From NCBI GenBank assembly GCA_038748065.1, contig JBCDJG010000004.1:1-64000 (forward strand): DNA of 64,000 nt, written 5' to 3'. Positions 6,885 to 15,300 of this stretch are shown one piece after another. A program made the position numbers and the translations under genes. The first letter of the stretch is position 1. Each line of letters opens with the position of its first letter. This DNA comes from JBCDJG01 sp038748065 (lineage in GTDB: Bacteria > Pseudomonadota > Gammaproteobacteria > Pseudomonadales > Halieaceae). The notes beneath the pieces were generated by a model, which was not told the origin of the DNA, did not search any database, and worked only from the letters and a program-made list of their open reading frames with translations.

Positions 6885-7621
6885 TCATCCCCGCAATCGA
6901 CCTCAAGGACGGCCAGTGTGTGCGCTTGCGCCAGGGCCTGATGGATGACAGCACCGTCTTCTCCGATGATCCGGTCGCCATGGCGGCGCGCTGGGTTGAA
7001 GCCGGCTGTCGACGGCTACACCTGGTGGATCTGAACGGCGCCTTTGCCGGCGAGCCGGTCAACGGCGAGGTGGTCACAGCGATCGCTGCGGCCTACCCTG
7101 CGCTGCCCATTCAGATTGGCGGCGGCATACGTAACCTCGACACAATCGAGCACTATGTACGTGCGGGTGTGAGCTACGTAATCATCGGCACGAAGGCGGT
7201 GAAAGAGCCTGAGTTTGTGGGCGAGGCCTGTGCGGCCTTTCCTGGCAAGGTGATCGTGGGTCTGGATGCAAAGGAGGGCCGTGTTGCCACCGATGGCTGG
7301 GCAGAGGTTTCGGAAGTCCGGGCGACGGACCTGGCCAAACGCTTCGAGGCAGATGGTGTTGCAGCCATTGTCTATACCGACATCGCCCGTGACGGCATGA
7401 TGCAGGGCGTAAATGTTGAGGCCACGGTCGCCATGGCGCAGGCTTCCAGTATTCCGGTGATCGCCTCAGGCGGCATTACCAATCTCGATGACATTCAGGC
7501 CCTGGCAGCGGTAGCCGACCAGGGCATCTGCGGCGCGATTACTGGCCGCGCGATTTATGAGGGAACCCTCGATGTGGCTGAGGCGCAGGCCCTGTGTGAC
7601 GTAGCGGCGGGCGAGGTGTAG
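6878..7621 (+). CDS. hisA: ProFAR isomerase HisA
   Basis: A 247-aa (beta/alpha)8-barrel enzyme converting ProFAR to PRFAR. The barrel begins MLIIPAIDLKDGQ with catalytic Asp8; the second catalytic Asp is in YTDIARDGMMQG. Phosphate-binding turns IQIGGGIR and IASGGI are clear. ATG 6878 gives the family N-terminus and lies inside the 3' end of hisH; an upstream in-frame codon would add four residues. hisF follows 2 bp downstream. Confidence 0.97.
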   Translation: MLIIPAIDLKDGQCVRLRQGLMDDSTVFSDDPVAMAARWVEAGCRRLHLVDLNGAFAGEPVNGEVVTAIAAAYPALPIQIGGGIRNLDTIEHYVRAGVSYVIIGTKAVKEPEFVGEACAAFPGKVIVGLDAKEGRVATDGWAEVSEVRATDLAKRFEADGVAAIVYTDIARDGMMQGVNVEATVAMAQASSIPVIASGGITNLDDIQALAAVADQGICGAITGRAIYEGTLDVAEAQALCDVAAGEV

Positions 7622-7623
7622 CC

Positions 7624-8397
7624 ATGGGATTGGCCAAGCGCATCATCCCCTGTCTCGACGTGGAAAACGGCCGCGTAGTGAAGGGCGTCAATTTCGTCGA
7701 TATTCGTGATGCGGGCGACCCGGTTGAAATTGCCATGCGCTACAACGAGCAGGGCGCAGACGAGGTGACCTTCCTTGATATCACCGCGAGTCATGAGGGC
7801 CGCGAAACCACCGTACACACGGTGGAGCAGATCGCGGAGCATGTCTTTATTCCCCTCACCGTGGGCGGCGGCATACGCACGGTGGATGATATTCGCACCA
7901 TGCTCAATGCCGGCGCTGACAAGGTCAGCATCAATACTGCTGCAATACATAACCCTGAGCTGGTGCGTGAATCTGCCCAGCGCTTTGGCTCCCAGTGCAT
8001 TGTCGTGGCGATTGATGCAAAGCGGGTTGACGATGTCGACGGTCAGCCGCGTTACGAGATTTTCACCCATGGCGGACGCAAGCCCACGGGCATCGATGCG
8101 GTGGCCTGGGCAGAGAAAATGGCTGACCTGGGCGCCGGTGAAATCCTCCTGACCAGCATGGATCGCGACGGCACGAAGAACGGCTTTGAGCTTGGCGTGA
8201 CGCGCGCGATTACCGATGCTGTAGAGATCCCTGTCATCGCCTCGGGCGGCGTGGGTAACCTCGATCACCTGGTGGATGGTGTATTGCAAGGGGGCGCGGA
8301 CGCGGTGCTTGCAGCTAGTATCTTCCACTTCGGTGAATACACCGTGCCCGAAGCAAAAGCCTACATGGCCGAGCGCGGTATCGAAGTGCGGCTTTGA
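7624..8397 (+). CDS. hisF: Imidazole glycerol phosphate synthase, cyclase subunit HisF
   Basis: A 257-aa barrel that closes the imidazole ring using ammonia channelled from HisH. It starts MGLAKRIIPCLDVENGRVVK with catalytic Asp12; the second Asp is in LLTSMDRDGTKNGF. Phosphate-binding VGGGIR and IASGGVGN are present. It is the last gene of the his operon. Its final 37 bases overlap the 3' end of the convergent yibQ-type gene, so the two messages are antisense at their ends. Confidence 0.97.
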   Translation: MGLAKRIIPCLDVENGRVVKGVNFVDIRDAGDPVEIAMRYNEQGADEVTFLDITASHEGRETTVHTVEQIAEHVFIPLTVGGGIRTVDDIRTMLNAGADKVSINTAAIHNPELVRESAQRFGSQCIVVAIDAKRVDDVDGQPRYEIFTHGGRKPTGIDAVAWAEKMADLGAGEILLTSMDRDGTKNGFELGVTRAITDAVEIPVIASGGVGNLDHLVDGVLQGGADAVLAASIFHFGEYTVPEAKAYMAERGIEVRL

Positions 8398-9191
8398 GCC
8401 AGTGCTTCCTCCTCGCTTTCTTCCCCATCTAAGCCGAGCGCTTCCGAAGCGGTAAGCAGGCGTATCCCCTCAGCCTGAAGGCCCGGTAGCACTTCTCTCA
8501 AGTAGTCGATGGTCTCTGGGTAAGGGTGCCCGATGGCAACGGCGAGCCCCTGCGCCTTGGCCAGCGCGATAGCCGCGTCAAAGCGCTCTGCAATGGCCTC
8601 AGCGGTGCGCTGATTATCCAGGAATACGTGACGCGACAGGTTTGGTATGCCCGCGGCTTCCGCTGTTCTTGCGGCCACCGTGAGATGGCTGGTCCGTGAG
8701 TCCACAAAGTACAAGCCGTGGTGACGCAATACCTGCATCATCCACGCCATTTGCAGGCCCTGCTGGGTCAGGTAAGAGCCCATGTGATTGTTCACACCCC
8801 GCACGTTTGGCACGGTCGCCAGAGCGGCTTCGAGTCGACGGCGAAACTCAGCTTCATCCAGCTCCGCCGTCAGGGCGCCCTCTCCAAGGGGTTCGTCGCC
8901 GATGTTGCTCATGGGTGCGTGCAGCATCACCTCCTGGCCCCGCGCGTGTGCCTCGCGCGCAAGATCGGCACCATGGGGCGTATAGGGCAGAACGGCGATC
9001 GTCAGCGGCCCAGGCAGTTCAATCACCGCGAGGCCGCGGCTACGCTGGTTGCCAATATCATCGATGATCAGCACAAGGGCCGGGGTAGCCGGCTCAGAGG
9101 CTGCAGCCCCGCCGGTGCTGATTTCCGCAGACGCGCTGTGGGAAAGAAGGAGGAGAGTCAGGCCAGCAAGATACTGGCCCCAAGGCCGCAC
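8361..9191 (-). CDS. Divergent polysaccharide deacetylase family protein (YibQ-like)
   Basis: A 276-aa exported protein: signal peptide over residues 1-23 (hydrophobic LAGLTLLLLSHSASA), then a NodB-like barrel with ALVLIIDDIGNQRSRGLAVI and GVNNHMGSYLTQ. The metal-binding pattern (D-D, NNHMGS, and a His in the IGHPYPETIDYL loop) is that of the 'divergent' deacetylase family DUF610, found downstream of ctpA/envC in gammaproteobacteria. Enzyme activity is unproven. GTG 9191 directly follows the ctpA stop, suggesting coupling. The 3' end overlaps hisF. Confidence 0.88.
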   Translation of the reverse strand: MRPWGQYLAGLTLLLLSHSASAEISTGGAAASEPATPALVLIIDDIGNQRSRGLAVIELPGPLTIAVLPYTPHGADLAREAHARGQEVMLHAPMSNIGDEPLGEGALTAELDEAEFRRRLEAALATVPNVRGVNNHMGSYLTQQGLQMAWMMQVLRHHGLYFVDSRTSHLTVAARTAEAAGIPNLSRHVFLDNQRTAEAIAERFDAAIALAKAQGLAVAIGHPYPETIDYLREVLPGLQAEGIRLLTASEALGLDGEESEEEALAQSRTSIPRSAM

Positions 9192-10508
9192 TCAGCTGTC
9201 GCCCGATGGCTGATCCGCCTGCACGGCGCTGTTAAGGCCTAAAATATTCAGGCCCTTGAGCAGAGTGAGTGCCTCGTACAGCTGGTTATCAGCGCTAAGT
9301 AGCTGCGTATTGCTGCTCTTTTTGCTGCTCATGCCGTTGTTGCCGTTGCCGTTATCGAGGTGCCCCGCGAGGTCGGCCTCGGATACCCGATTGGACTCGA
9401 AGGTGGTGACCTGTGCTCGCTCCACCAGAATATCGGGTTCGATGCCCTGAGCCTGGATGGATCGACCGTTGGGCGTGAAATAGAGCGCTGTGGTCAGTTT
9501 TACGGCGCGCTCCTCAGACAGCGGCAGCACGGTCTGCACGGAGCCTTTGCCGAAGCTGTTGGTGCCCATGATCACGGCCCTACGGTGATCCTGGAGGGCA
9601 CCGGCGACAATCTCCGAGGCGGAGGCTGAGCCGCCATTAATCAATACAACCAGTGGGATGCCGCCGCTCTCGTCGTCTGCGCCCGCATTGTAGCGGGTGT
9701 CCGAGTTCTCAAGACGGCCCTCGGTGTAGACCACAGTACCGCCGTCCAGGAACAGCTCTGCCACGTCAACGCTGGCACGCAGGATGCCGCCCGGGTTGTT
9801 GCGCAAATCGAGCACCAGGCCTTTGAGTTCCTCATCGGACATCATTTTAGTCAACGCATTGCGCACGTCCTCACCAGTGCGATGCTGGAACTGGGCGATG
9901 CGGATGTAGCCGTAGCCCGGCTCCAGCCAGCGCTTGCGTACGCTTGCCACTTTGATCACGTCGCGAACCAGCGTCACTTCAAAGGGCTGGCTTTCACCCG
10001 GCCTGCCGATGGTCAGCTCGATTTCACTGCCCTTGGGACCACGCATCCGGTCGATGGCATCGCCGAGGCTCATGCCCTTCACGGTCGTGTCGTTAAGCTT
10101 CAGGATGACGTCGCCGCTTTGCAGTCCCGCCGCTTCGGCAGGTGAGCCGTCTATGGGGGAGATGATCTTTACAAAGCCATCTTCCATGCCGACCTCGAGG
10201 CCGAGCCCGCTGAACTCTCCCGTGGTGTTGTCCTGCAGGTTTTCGAAGGCATCCCGAGTGAGGTAGACCGAGTGGGGGTCCAGACCCATGAGCATGCCCT
10301 GAATGGCGTATTCGAGCAGGGTACTGTCATCGATCTCTTTCACGTAGCCGACGCGAATCTGGTTGTACACATCGGCGAAGGTACGTAGCTCTTCCAGCGG
10401 CAGGCGGCCGGGCTCTTCCACGGCCACCGCCGTAAGAGGTACGAGCCCAAGAGCCAGCCCTGCGGTTATCAGTCGGCGCCGCAAGGGCTGGGGTATCAAA
10501 GTCTTCAT
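9192..10508 (-). CDS. ctpA: Carboxyl-terminal processing protease (S41)
   Basis: A 438-aa periplasmic serine protease. Signal peptide at residues 1-27 (RLITAGLALGLVPLTAVAV), a PDZ domain around 85-165 (GLGLEVGMEDGFVKIISP), and the S41 core with catalytic Ser in GSASASEIV and Lys in SFGKGSVQTVLPL. CtpA proteases trim or degrade murein hydrolases and other envelope proteins, which fits the adjoining envC. ATG 10508 gives a proper signal peptide; the longer upstream frame does not. Between envC (89 bp gap) and the yibQ-like gene. Confidence 0.95.
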   Translation of the reverse strand: MKTLIPQPLRRRLITAGLALGLVPLTAVAVEEPGRLPLEELRTFADVYNQIRVGYVKEIDDSTLLEYAIQGMLMGLDPHSVYLTRDAFENLQDNTTGEFSGLGLEVGMEDGFVKIISPIDGSPAEAAGLQSGDVILKLNDTTVKGMSLGDAIDRMRGPKGSEIELTIGRPGESQPFEVTLVRDVIKVASVRKRWLEPGYGYIRIAQFQHRTGEDVRNALTKMMSDEELKGLVLDLRNNPGGILRASVDVAELFLDGGTVVYTEGRLENSDTRYNAGADDESGGIPLVVLINGGSASASEIVAGALQDHRRAVIMGTNSFGKGSVQTVLPLSEERAVKLTTALYFTPNGRSIQAQGIEPDILVERAQVTTFESNRVSEADLAGHLDNGNGNNGMSSKKSSNTQLLSADNQLYEALTLLKGLNILGLNSAVQADQPSGDS

Positions 10509-10597
10509 AATGCTACTGCCGGGGCGGCCGGCTGCCGCCCAAAGGGTAAATGCCAAAAAAGTAGTGTAGCGCAATTCGAAAGCGCGGGCCCGGCTGT

Positions 10598-11752
10598 CTA
10601 GCCCTTGCACCAGTTGTCAGGGTTGGTGGGTTTACCCTGGTGGCGAATCTCGAAGTAGAGCGTTGGCCGGGTAATGCCGCCGGTGTTGCCTACCGTGCTG
10701 ATTGACGTACCGGCCGTAACCCACTCACCGACCTCCCGCAGCAGCGACTCATTGTGCGCGTAGAGGCTCATGTATCCGTCACCGTGATCCACGATGAGCA
10801 GCAGCCCGAGTCCCCGAAACCAGTCGGCATAAACAACGCGGCCGTGATGTATAGCGCGCACGGTTTCGCCGGCACTGGCCTGGATATTAATGCCCTGCCA
10901 GCGCATATTGCCCTGGTTACGTGGCTTGCCATAGCGGTTGCCGTGTTTGCCGCTGACTGGCCAGGGCATCTGGCCTCGCGCTGCGGTAAAGGCCTGGTAG
11001 TTGTCGGGTACCTGCAGATTGACCACGGCCTCTTCGATGGCCTCCAGCAGCTCCTCCAGCTTCGCGCGGTCAGCCTCCATTTGTTTCAGCTGGCCGGCCT
11101 TGTCGGCAATGTTGCTGTTGAGCTTGGCGACCGCGAGCTGGCGGTTTTCCTGTGCCTGGCCGACCTGCCCCTGCTGGCGTGTAATTGCCGCGGCATCGTC
11201 TTCGAGGCGCTCAAGTGCTGCAGTGATCTCGCTCTGGACCTGCTCAAGTTCGCCCAGCGTTTTGCGGTAGCGCGTGATCAGTTCCGTGCGCGCCTCGAAA
11301 AAGTAACGGTAGTAGACCAGGGTCCGTGCCACGGTGTGTGGGCTTTCCTGATTCAACAAGACACGCACCTGGCCCTGGTTGCCCAGCTGCCAGGCGGTGC
11401 GTAGTTCTGTCGCAACCCTGGCCTGCTGCGCGTCGCGAGCACTTTCCAGGGAGTCACGCTCACTACGCAGCTGTGCGATCTCGGTGCGCGTTTCACGCAT
11501 GCGTTGCTCTGTCTGGGCCAGCTCTCGCTTGAGTGTGCCGAGCTCGACCTCTGCCGCTCGAAGCTGTTGCTCGAGGGTGTCGCGACGGCTGCGTGCCGAG
11601 CTTATTTCGCGATTGATGCGCGCGATATCGCTTTGCAGCGCTTTGAGCTCGCGCCGCGCTTTTTCTTCGTCGGATTGTGCGAAGCTTGGGAAGCTGCCAC
11701 CGGCCAGCAGGAGCAACAAGAATGCTGCTCCGGCCGGGATGCGCCAGCTCAC
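10598..11752 (-). CDS. envC: Murein hydrolase activator EnvC (degenerate M23)
   Basis: A 384-aa periplasmic protein: signal peptide (about 1-25), long coiled coil rich in Glu, Arg and Gln (about 28-245), and a C-terminal LytM domain. The LytM zinc ligands are not conserved: the first His site reads MRWQGINIQ and the final motif LYFEIRHQG, so it should activate amidases at the division site rather than cut murein itself, as E. coli EnvC does. GTG 11752 lies 4 bp after the gpmI stop. The gpmI-envC-ctpA-yibQ order is conserved in the class. Confidence 0.93.
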   Translation of the reverse strand: MSWRIPAGAAFLLLLLAGGSFPSFAQSDEEKARRELKALQSDIARINREISSARSRRDTLEQQLRAAEVELGTLKRELAQTEQRMRETRTEIAQLRSERDSLESARDAQQARVATELRTAWQLGNQGQVRVLLNQESPHTVARTLVYYRYFFEARTELITRYRKTLGELEQVQSEITAALERLEDDAAAITRQQGQVGQAQENRQLAVAKLNSNIADKAGQLKQMEADRAKLEELLEAIEEAVVNLQVPDNYQAFTAARGQMPWPVSGKHGNRYGKPRNQGNMRWQGINIQASAGETVRAIHHGRVVYADWFRGLGLLLIVDHGDGYMSLYAHNESLLREVGEWVTAGTSISTVGNTGGITRPTLYFEIRHQGKPTNPDNWCKG

Positions 11753-11756
11753 GATA

Positions 11757-13349
11757 TCAGTGGCCTGTCTGTGCCAAGGTAGTGGCGTGCTCCGTCGCCA
11801 GATTAGTTGCCAGATTGCGGCCGGTCATTTCCGCAGGTTGGGGCAGATTCATCAGCGCGAGCAGGGTTGGTGCAATATCGGGCAGGCGGCCGCCTTGCCC
11901 TGCCAGCTGCACAGGCTCCTCCCCGACGTAGACCAGTGGGACCAGTTCGGTCGTATGCTGGGTGTGGTGCTGGCCGGAGTCGTGATCGACCATCATCTCG
12001 CAGTTGCCGTGGTCAGCGGTTATCAAGGCTTGGCCGCCGACGGCGAGCACTGCGTCCTCGACTCGGCCGAGACACTCGTCCAGTGTTTCAACCGCTTTGA
12101 CGGCGGCGTCGTAGACGCCGGTATGGCCTACCATATCGCCGTTGGCGTAATTGCATACGATGAGGTCATAGTCATTTGATCGAATGGCGGCGACCAGCTT
12201 ATCAGTGACCTCGAAGGCGCTCATCTCTGGTTTAAGGTCATAGGTCGCAACGTCCGGTGACGGCACCAGTTCGCGCACTTCGCCTGGGTAGAGTTCTTCG
12301 CGGCCGCCACTGAAGAAAAAGGTGACATGGGCGTACTTTTCCGTCTCGGCGATGCGCAGCTGGGTAAGGCCCTGCTGTGCGACGTAGTCTGGCAATACAT
12401 TCTCCAGTGTTTCCGGCGGAAAAGCGCAGCTTGCTGGTATATCAGCGGCGTATTCTGTTGTGGTCACGAAATCTGCAAGTTCCAGGCGCTTGTCGCGCTT
12501 GAAGCCATCGAAGTTCGGATCTACAAAGGCTTGGGTCAGCTGTCGCGCGCGGTCGGCGCGGAAGTTCATGAACAGCACTGCATCGCCATCTTCGATCCGC
12601 ACCTCGGTCTGGCCCGGTGCCTGAATCCGTGTTGGCAGGACGAATTCGTCGCTCTCACCGCGATCATAGGCCGCTGCCAGGGCCTCAGCGGCGCGGGCAA
12701 ACTGGTAATCGGCCTCCCCCGTGGTCAACAGGCGGTAGGCCGGTTCGACCCGTTCCCAACGATTGTCACGATCCATGCCATAGTAGCGCCCGCTAACGCT
12801 GGCCACGCGTCCGCAGCCTAAATCCGAAAAGAGCGCTTCGGCTTTTTCCAGGGACGGGCCCGCACTGCGCGGCGGTGTGTCGCGTCCGTCGAGAAAAGCA
12901 TGCAAGTAGACGCGCTCCGCGCCGCGCTGCGCCGCCAGGCGTATGGCCGCCATTATCTGGTCTTCATGGCTGTGGACGCCACCTGGCGACAAGAGGCCGA
13001 GAAGATGAACGGCGCCGCCCCCGGCTACGGCGCGATCGATCGCGCTGCAATAGGCGGGGTTGTCAAAAAAGCTGCCATCGCAGATGGCCTCGTCGATACG
13101 CGTAATGCTCTGATAGATAATGCGGCCAGCGCCCAGGCTCATGTGGCCAACCTCGGAGTTGCCCATCTGTCCTTCAGGCAGGCCGACGTCAAGGCCCGAG
13201 CCAGAAACCAGCGTATGCGGGGCGCTCGCCCACAGGCGATCCCACACTGGGGTCGCCGCCCCGGCGATGGCGTTGTCCTGGGTTTCTTCGCGGTGGCCCC
13301 AGCCGTCCAGGATGATCAGTACGGTGGGTCGTTTACCAGTCTCTGTCAT
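11757..13349 (-). CDS. gpmI: 2,3-bisphosphoglycerate-independent phosphoglycerate mutase
   Basis: A 530-aa cytosolic Mn-dependent glycolytic enzyme interconverting 3- and 2-phosphoglycerate. The alkaline-phosphatase-like domain begins TVLIILDGWGHREE; the phosphoserine nucleophile is Ser65 in GQMGNSEVGHM. Metal ligands appear in VCNYANGDMVGHTG and ALITADHGNCEMM. Length is a little over the usual 510. First gene of the minus-strand gpmI-envC-ctpA-yibQ series and divergent from the rhodanese gene across 200 bp. Confidence 0.97.
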   Translation of the reverse strand: MTETGKRPTVLIILDGWGHREETQDNAIAGAATPVWDRLWASAPHTLVSGSGLDVGLPEGQMGNSEVGHMSLGAGRIIYQSITRIDEAICDGSFFDNPAYCSAIDRAVAGGGAVHLLGLLSPGGVHSHEDQIMAAIRLAAQRGAERVYLHAFLDGRDTPPRSAGPSLEKAEALFSDLGCGRVASVSGRYYGMDRDNRWERVEPAYRLLTTGEADYQFARAAEALAAAYDRGESDEFVLPTRIQAPGQTEVRIEDGDAVLFMNFRADRARQLTQAFVDPNFDGFKRDKRLELADFVTTTEYAADIPASCAFPPETLENVLPDYVAQQGLTQLRIAETEKYAHVTFFFSGGREELYPGEVRELVPSPDVATYDLKPEMSAFEVTDKLVAAIRSNDYDLIVCNYANGDMVGHTGVYDAAVKAVETLDECLGRVEDAVLAVGGQALITADHGNCEMMVDHDSGQHHTQHTTELVPLVYVGEEPVQLAGQGGRLPDIAPTLLALMNLPQPAEMTGRNLATNLATEHATTLAQTGH

Positions 13350-13549
13350 GGCGTGAGAGCGCCCTGTATCGCGTGTTTTACCAGCCGTTCATTTTACAGG
13401 AGCGCGGGGCGCAGTCACAGGGCCGCAGGCTGGTTGCTGGTGATCTTAGGCGGTATACTTGGCGCCCTTTTTGGCGGGCCACGTTGTCGAGGCCGTCAGT
13501 GACAGCAAAGTAGCGACCCGTTTAGTAGTTATAAGATAGTAATAGCTTT

Positions 13550-13966
13550 ATGGCCCTGTTCTTGGAATTTTTGGCCCAGCAGTGGATATTGGCCGCTGCT
13601 TTGCTTGCCGTGATCGTGATGCTTATCAGCCACGAGGCACGCAAATCTGGTCCTTCCCTCAGCCCGCAGCAGGCAATTAACTTGATCAACGCCGAGGGCG
13701 GCGTTTTTGTCGACCTGCGCGATGCGGCAGAGTTTAAGGGCGGACACATTGTGGATGCCTTGCATATCCCTGCCTCACAGGTTGAGAAACGCTCGACAGA
13801 GCTCGACAAATTCCGCGATAAGCCGGTGGTGCTGGTTTGCAAGATGGGTCAGCACTCCGGTGCGGCGGGGAAGCAGCTGCGCGCCGCCGGATTCGACAAG
13901 GTCTACAAGATGGCCGGCGGCATGCTTGAGTGGGGTAACCTGCAATTGCCCACAGTCAGCAAGTAA
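13550..13966 (+). CDS. Membrane-anchored rhodanese-like protein (YibN type)
   Basis: A 138-aa protein with one N-terminal membrane helix (residues about 9-27) and a single rhodanese domain (about 40-130). The active-site loop is VCKMGQHSG with the catalytic Cys, and the domain start GGVFVDLRDAAEF is typical. YibN-type proteins lie upstream of grxC and secB in many gammaproteobacteria; the exact sulfurtransferase role is not settled. It starts a three-gene operon (8 bp to grxC). Confidence 0.92.
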   Translation: MALFLEFLAQQWILAAALLAVIVMLISHEARKSGPSLSPQQAINLINAEGGVFVDLRDAAEFKGGHIVDALHIPASQVEKRSTELDKFRDKPVVLVCKMGQHSGAAGKQLRAAGFDKVYKMAGGMLEWGNLQLPTVSK

Positions 13967-13974
13967 GGAAACCC

Positions 13975-14250
13975 ATGCACGCACCCGTCAAGATATACAG
14001 CACCCGGTTCTGCCCCTACTGCGTTCGCGCCAAGCAGCTACTCGACAGCAAGAAGGTGGCCTACACGGACATCGATGTCGATCAGTCGCAGGCCCTGCGG
14101 CAGGAAATGATGACGCTCAGCGGCCGCCGCACTGTGCCCCAGATCTGGATCGGTGAGCAGCACGTTGGCGGTTATGACGATCTCGCGTTGCTTGAGCGGC
14201 GCGGTTTCCTTGATCGACTACTTAGCGGCGCCGTTGGCGGCGCCGAATAA
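13975..14250 (+). CDS. grxC: Glutaredoxin 3
   Basis: A 91-aa dithiol glutaredoxin with the active site CPYC in STRFCPYCVRAKQLL and the cis-Pro loop RTVPQIWIGEQHVGGYDDL. Glutathione-dependent reduction of cytosolic disulfides. It lies 8 bp after the rhodanese gene and 29 bp before secB, the usual setting for grxC in this class. Confidence 0.96.
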   Translation: MHAPVKIYSTRFCPYCVRAKQLLDSKKVAYTDIDVDQSQALRQEMMTLSGRRTVPQIWIGEQHVGGYDDLALLERRGFLDRLLSGAVGGAE

Positions 14251-14279
14251 ACCCTTTTTGGAATACGGAGGACGGCTCA

Positions 14280-14777
14280 ATGGCCGATGAACCACAGGCA
14301 GCAGCACAGGACCAGCAGGCGCAACAGCAGTTTAGTCTGCAGCGCATCTACACGAAGGATGTATCTTTCGAATCACCGGCCAGCCCCGGCGTGTTTCGCC
14401 AGCAGTGGCAACCGAAGGTGAGCGTAGATATGAACACCAAGAGTGACCCGATTGATGAAGAGGGTAACTTTGAGGTTGTCCTCACGATAACGGTAACCGC
14501 CAAGATCGACGACCAGACCGCGTTTCTGGCTGAAGTGCAGCAGGCAGGCATTTTCTTCGTTAAAGGTATCCAGGGTGAAAACCTGCGCGCTGTTCTGAGC
14601 ACTGCAGCGCCGAACATTCTCTTTCCCTACCTGCGCGAGGCGATCGACTCCATTGTCGTCAAGGGTGGCTTCCCGCCGGTGCAACTGGCCCCGGTTAACT
14701 TCGATGCGCTCTACCAGCAGGCATTGGCGCAGCAACAGCAGCAACAGGGCGAGGCTGCGGCGCCGCAGCCACACTAA
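14280..14777 (+). CDS. secB: Protein-export chaperone SecB
   Basis: A 165-aa SecB with the conserved core QRIYTKDVSFESPASP, peptide-binding grooves and AGIFFVKGI, and a C-terminal tail rich in Gln/Ala. The tetramer keeps precursors unfolded and hands them to SecA. The family C-terminal helix is followed by an extended QQ-rich tail without known function. A GGAGG-like site (ACGGAGGACGG) precedes ATG 14280. Convergent with trmL, 25 bp apart. Confidence 0.96.
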   Translation: MADEPQAAAQDQQAQQQFSLQRIYTKDVSFESPASPGVFRQQWQPKVSVDMNTKSDPIDEEGNFEVVLTITVTAKIDDQTAFLAEVQQAGIFFVKGIQGENLRAVLSTAAPNILFPYLREAIDSIVVKGGFPPVQLAPVNFDALYQQALAQQQQQQGEAAAPQPH

Positions 14778-14802
14778 GAGCCCTCAGCCCAACCAAGGGC
14801 CC

Positions 14803-15267
14803 TCAGCGGCAGTGTGGAAAGTCCAACTGCCGCAACCCCTCGTAAACGATCACCGCCGCAGCGTTGCTCAAGTTCAGGCTGCGGCTGCCCGCCCGCATCG
14901 GAATGCGCAACCGCTGCTCTGCTGGCAGGGCGTCCAGCACGCTGTCCGGCAGCCCGCGCGTCTCTGGGCCGAATAGCACGCAGTCACCGGACAGGAATCG
15001 AGCGTCTGTATAGCGGCACCTGCCGCGGGTGCTGATGGCGAAGAGCCGGGATTCCGGCAGGCTCGCGGTCAAGCTGTCCAAGCTGGCGTGCAATGTCACG
15101 CTGGCAAAGTCTCGGTAGTCGAGCCCTGCTCGGCGTAGTTTTTTTTCGTCCATGTCGAAGCCCAGCGGTTCGATCAGGTGCAGCGCGCAGCCTGTGTTGG
15201 CGCACAGGCGCATGATGTTGCCGGTATTGGGTGGAATCTCGGGTTCGTAAAGAGCAATGTTGAGCAT
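14803..15267 (-). CDS. trmL: tRNA (cytidine/uridine-34 2'-O)-methyltransferase TrmL
   Basis: A 154-aa SPOUT-family enzyme that methylates the wobble ribose of tRNA-Leu isoacceptors. It begins MLNIALYEPEIPPNTGNIMR, and the knot motifs FGPETRGLP and RIPMRAGSRSLNLSNAAAV are complete. Length is that of the family. Lies alone on the minus strand between convergent secB and ntrC, whose stop is 34 bp beyond its start. Confidence 0.95.
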   Translation of the reverse strand: MLNIALYEPEIPPNTGNIMRLCANTGCALHLIEPLGFDMDEKKLRRAGLDYRDFASVTLHASLDSLTASLPESRLFAISTRGRCRYTDARFLSGDCVLFGPETRGLPDSVLDALPAEQRLRIPMRAGSRSLNLSNAAAVIVYEGLRQLDFPHCR

Positions 15268-15300
15268 GGCTCCATGGTAGCGCCCGCTCCGGCCGTCGTG

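Noticed and set aside
11379..12179. Plus-strand 266-codon frame opposite envC/gpmI
   Set aside because: Long only because of GC-rich codon bias; both genes on the other strand are clear family members.
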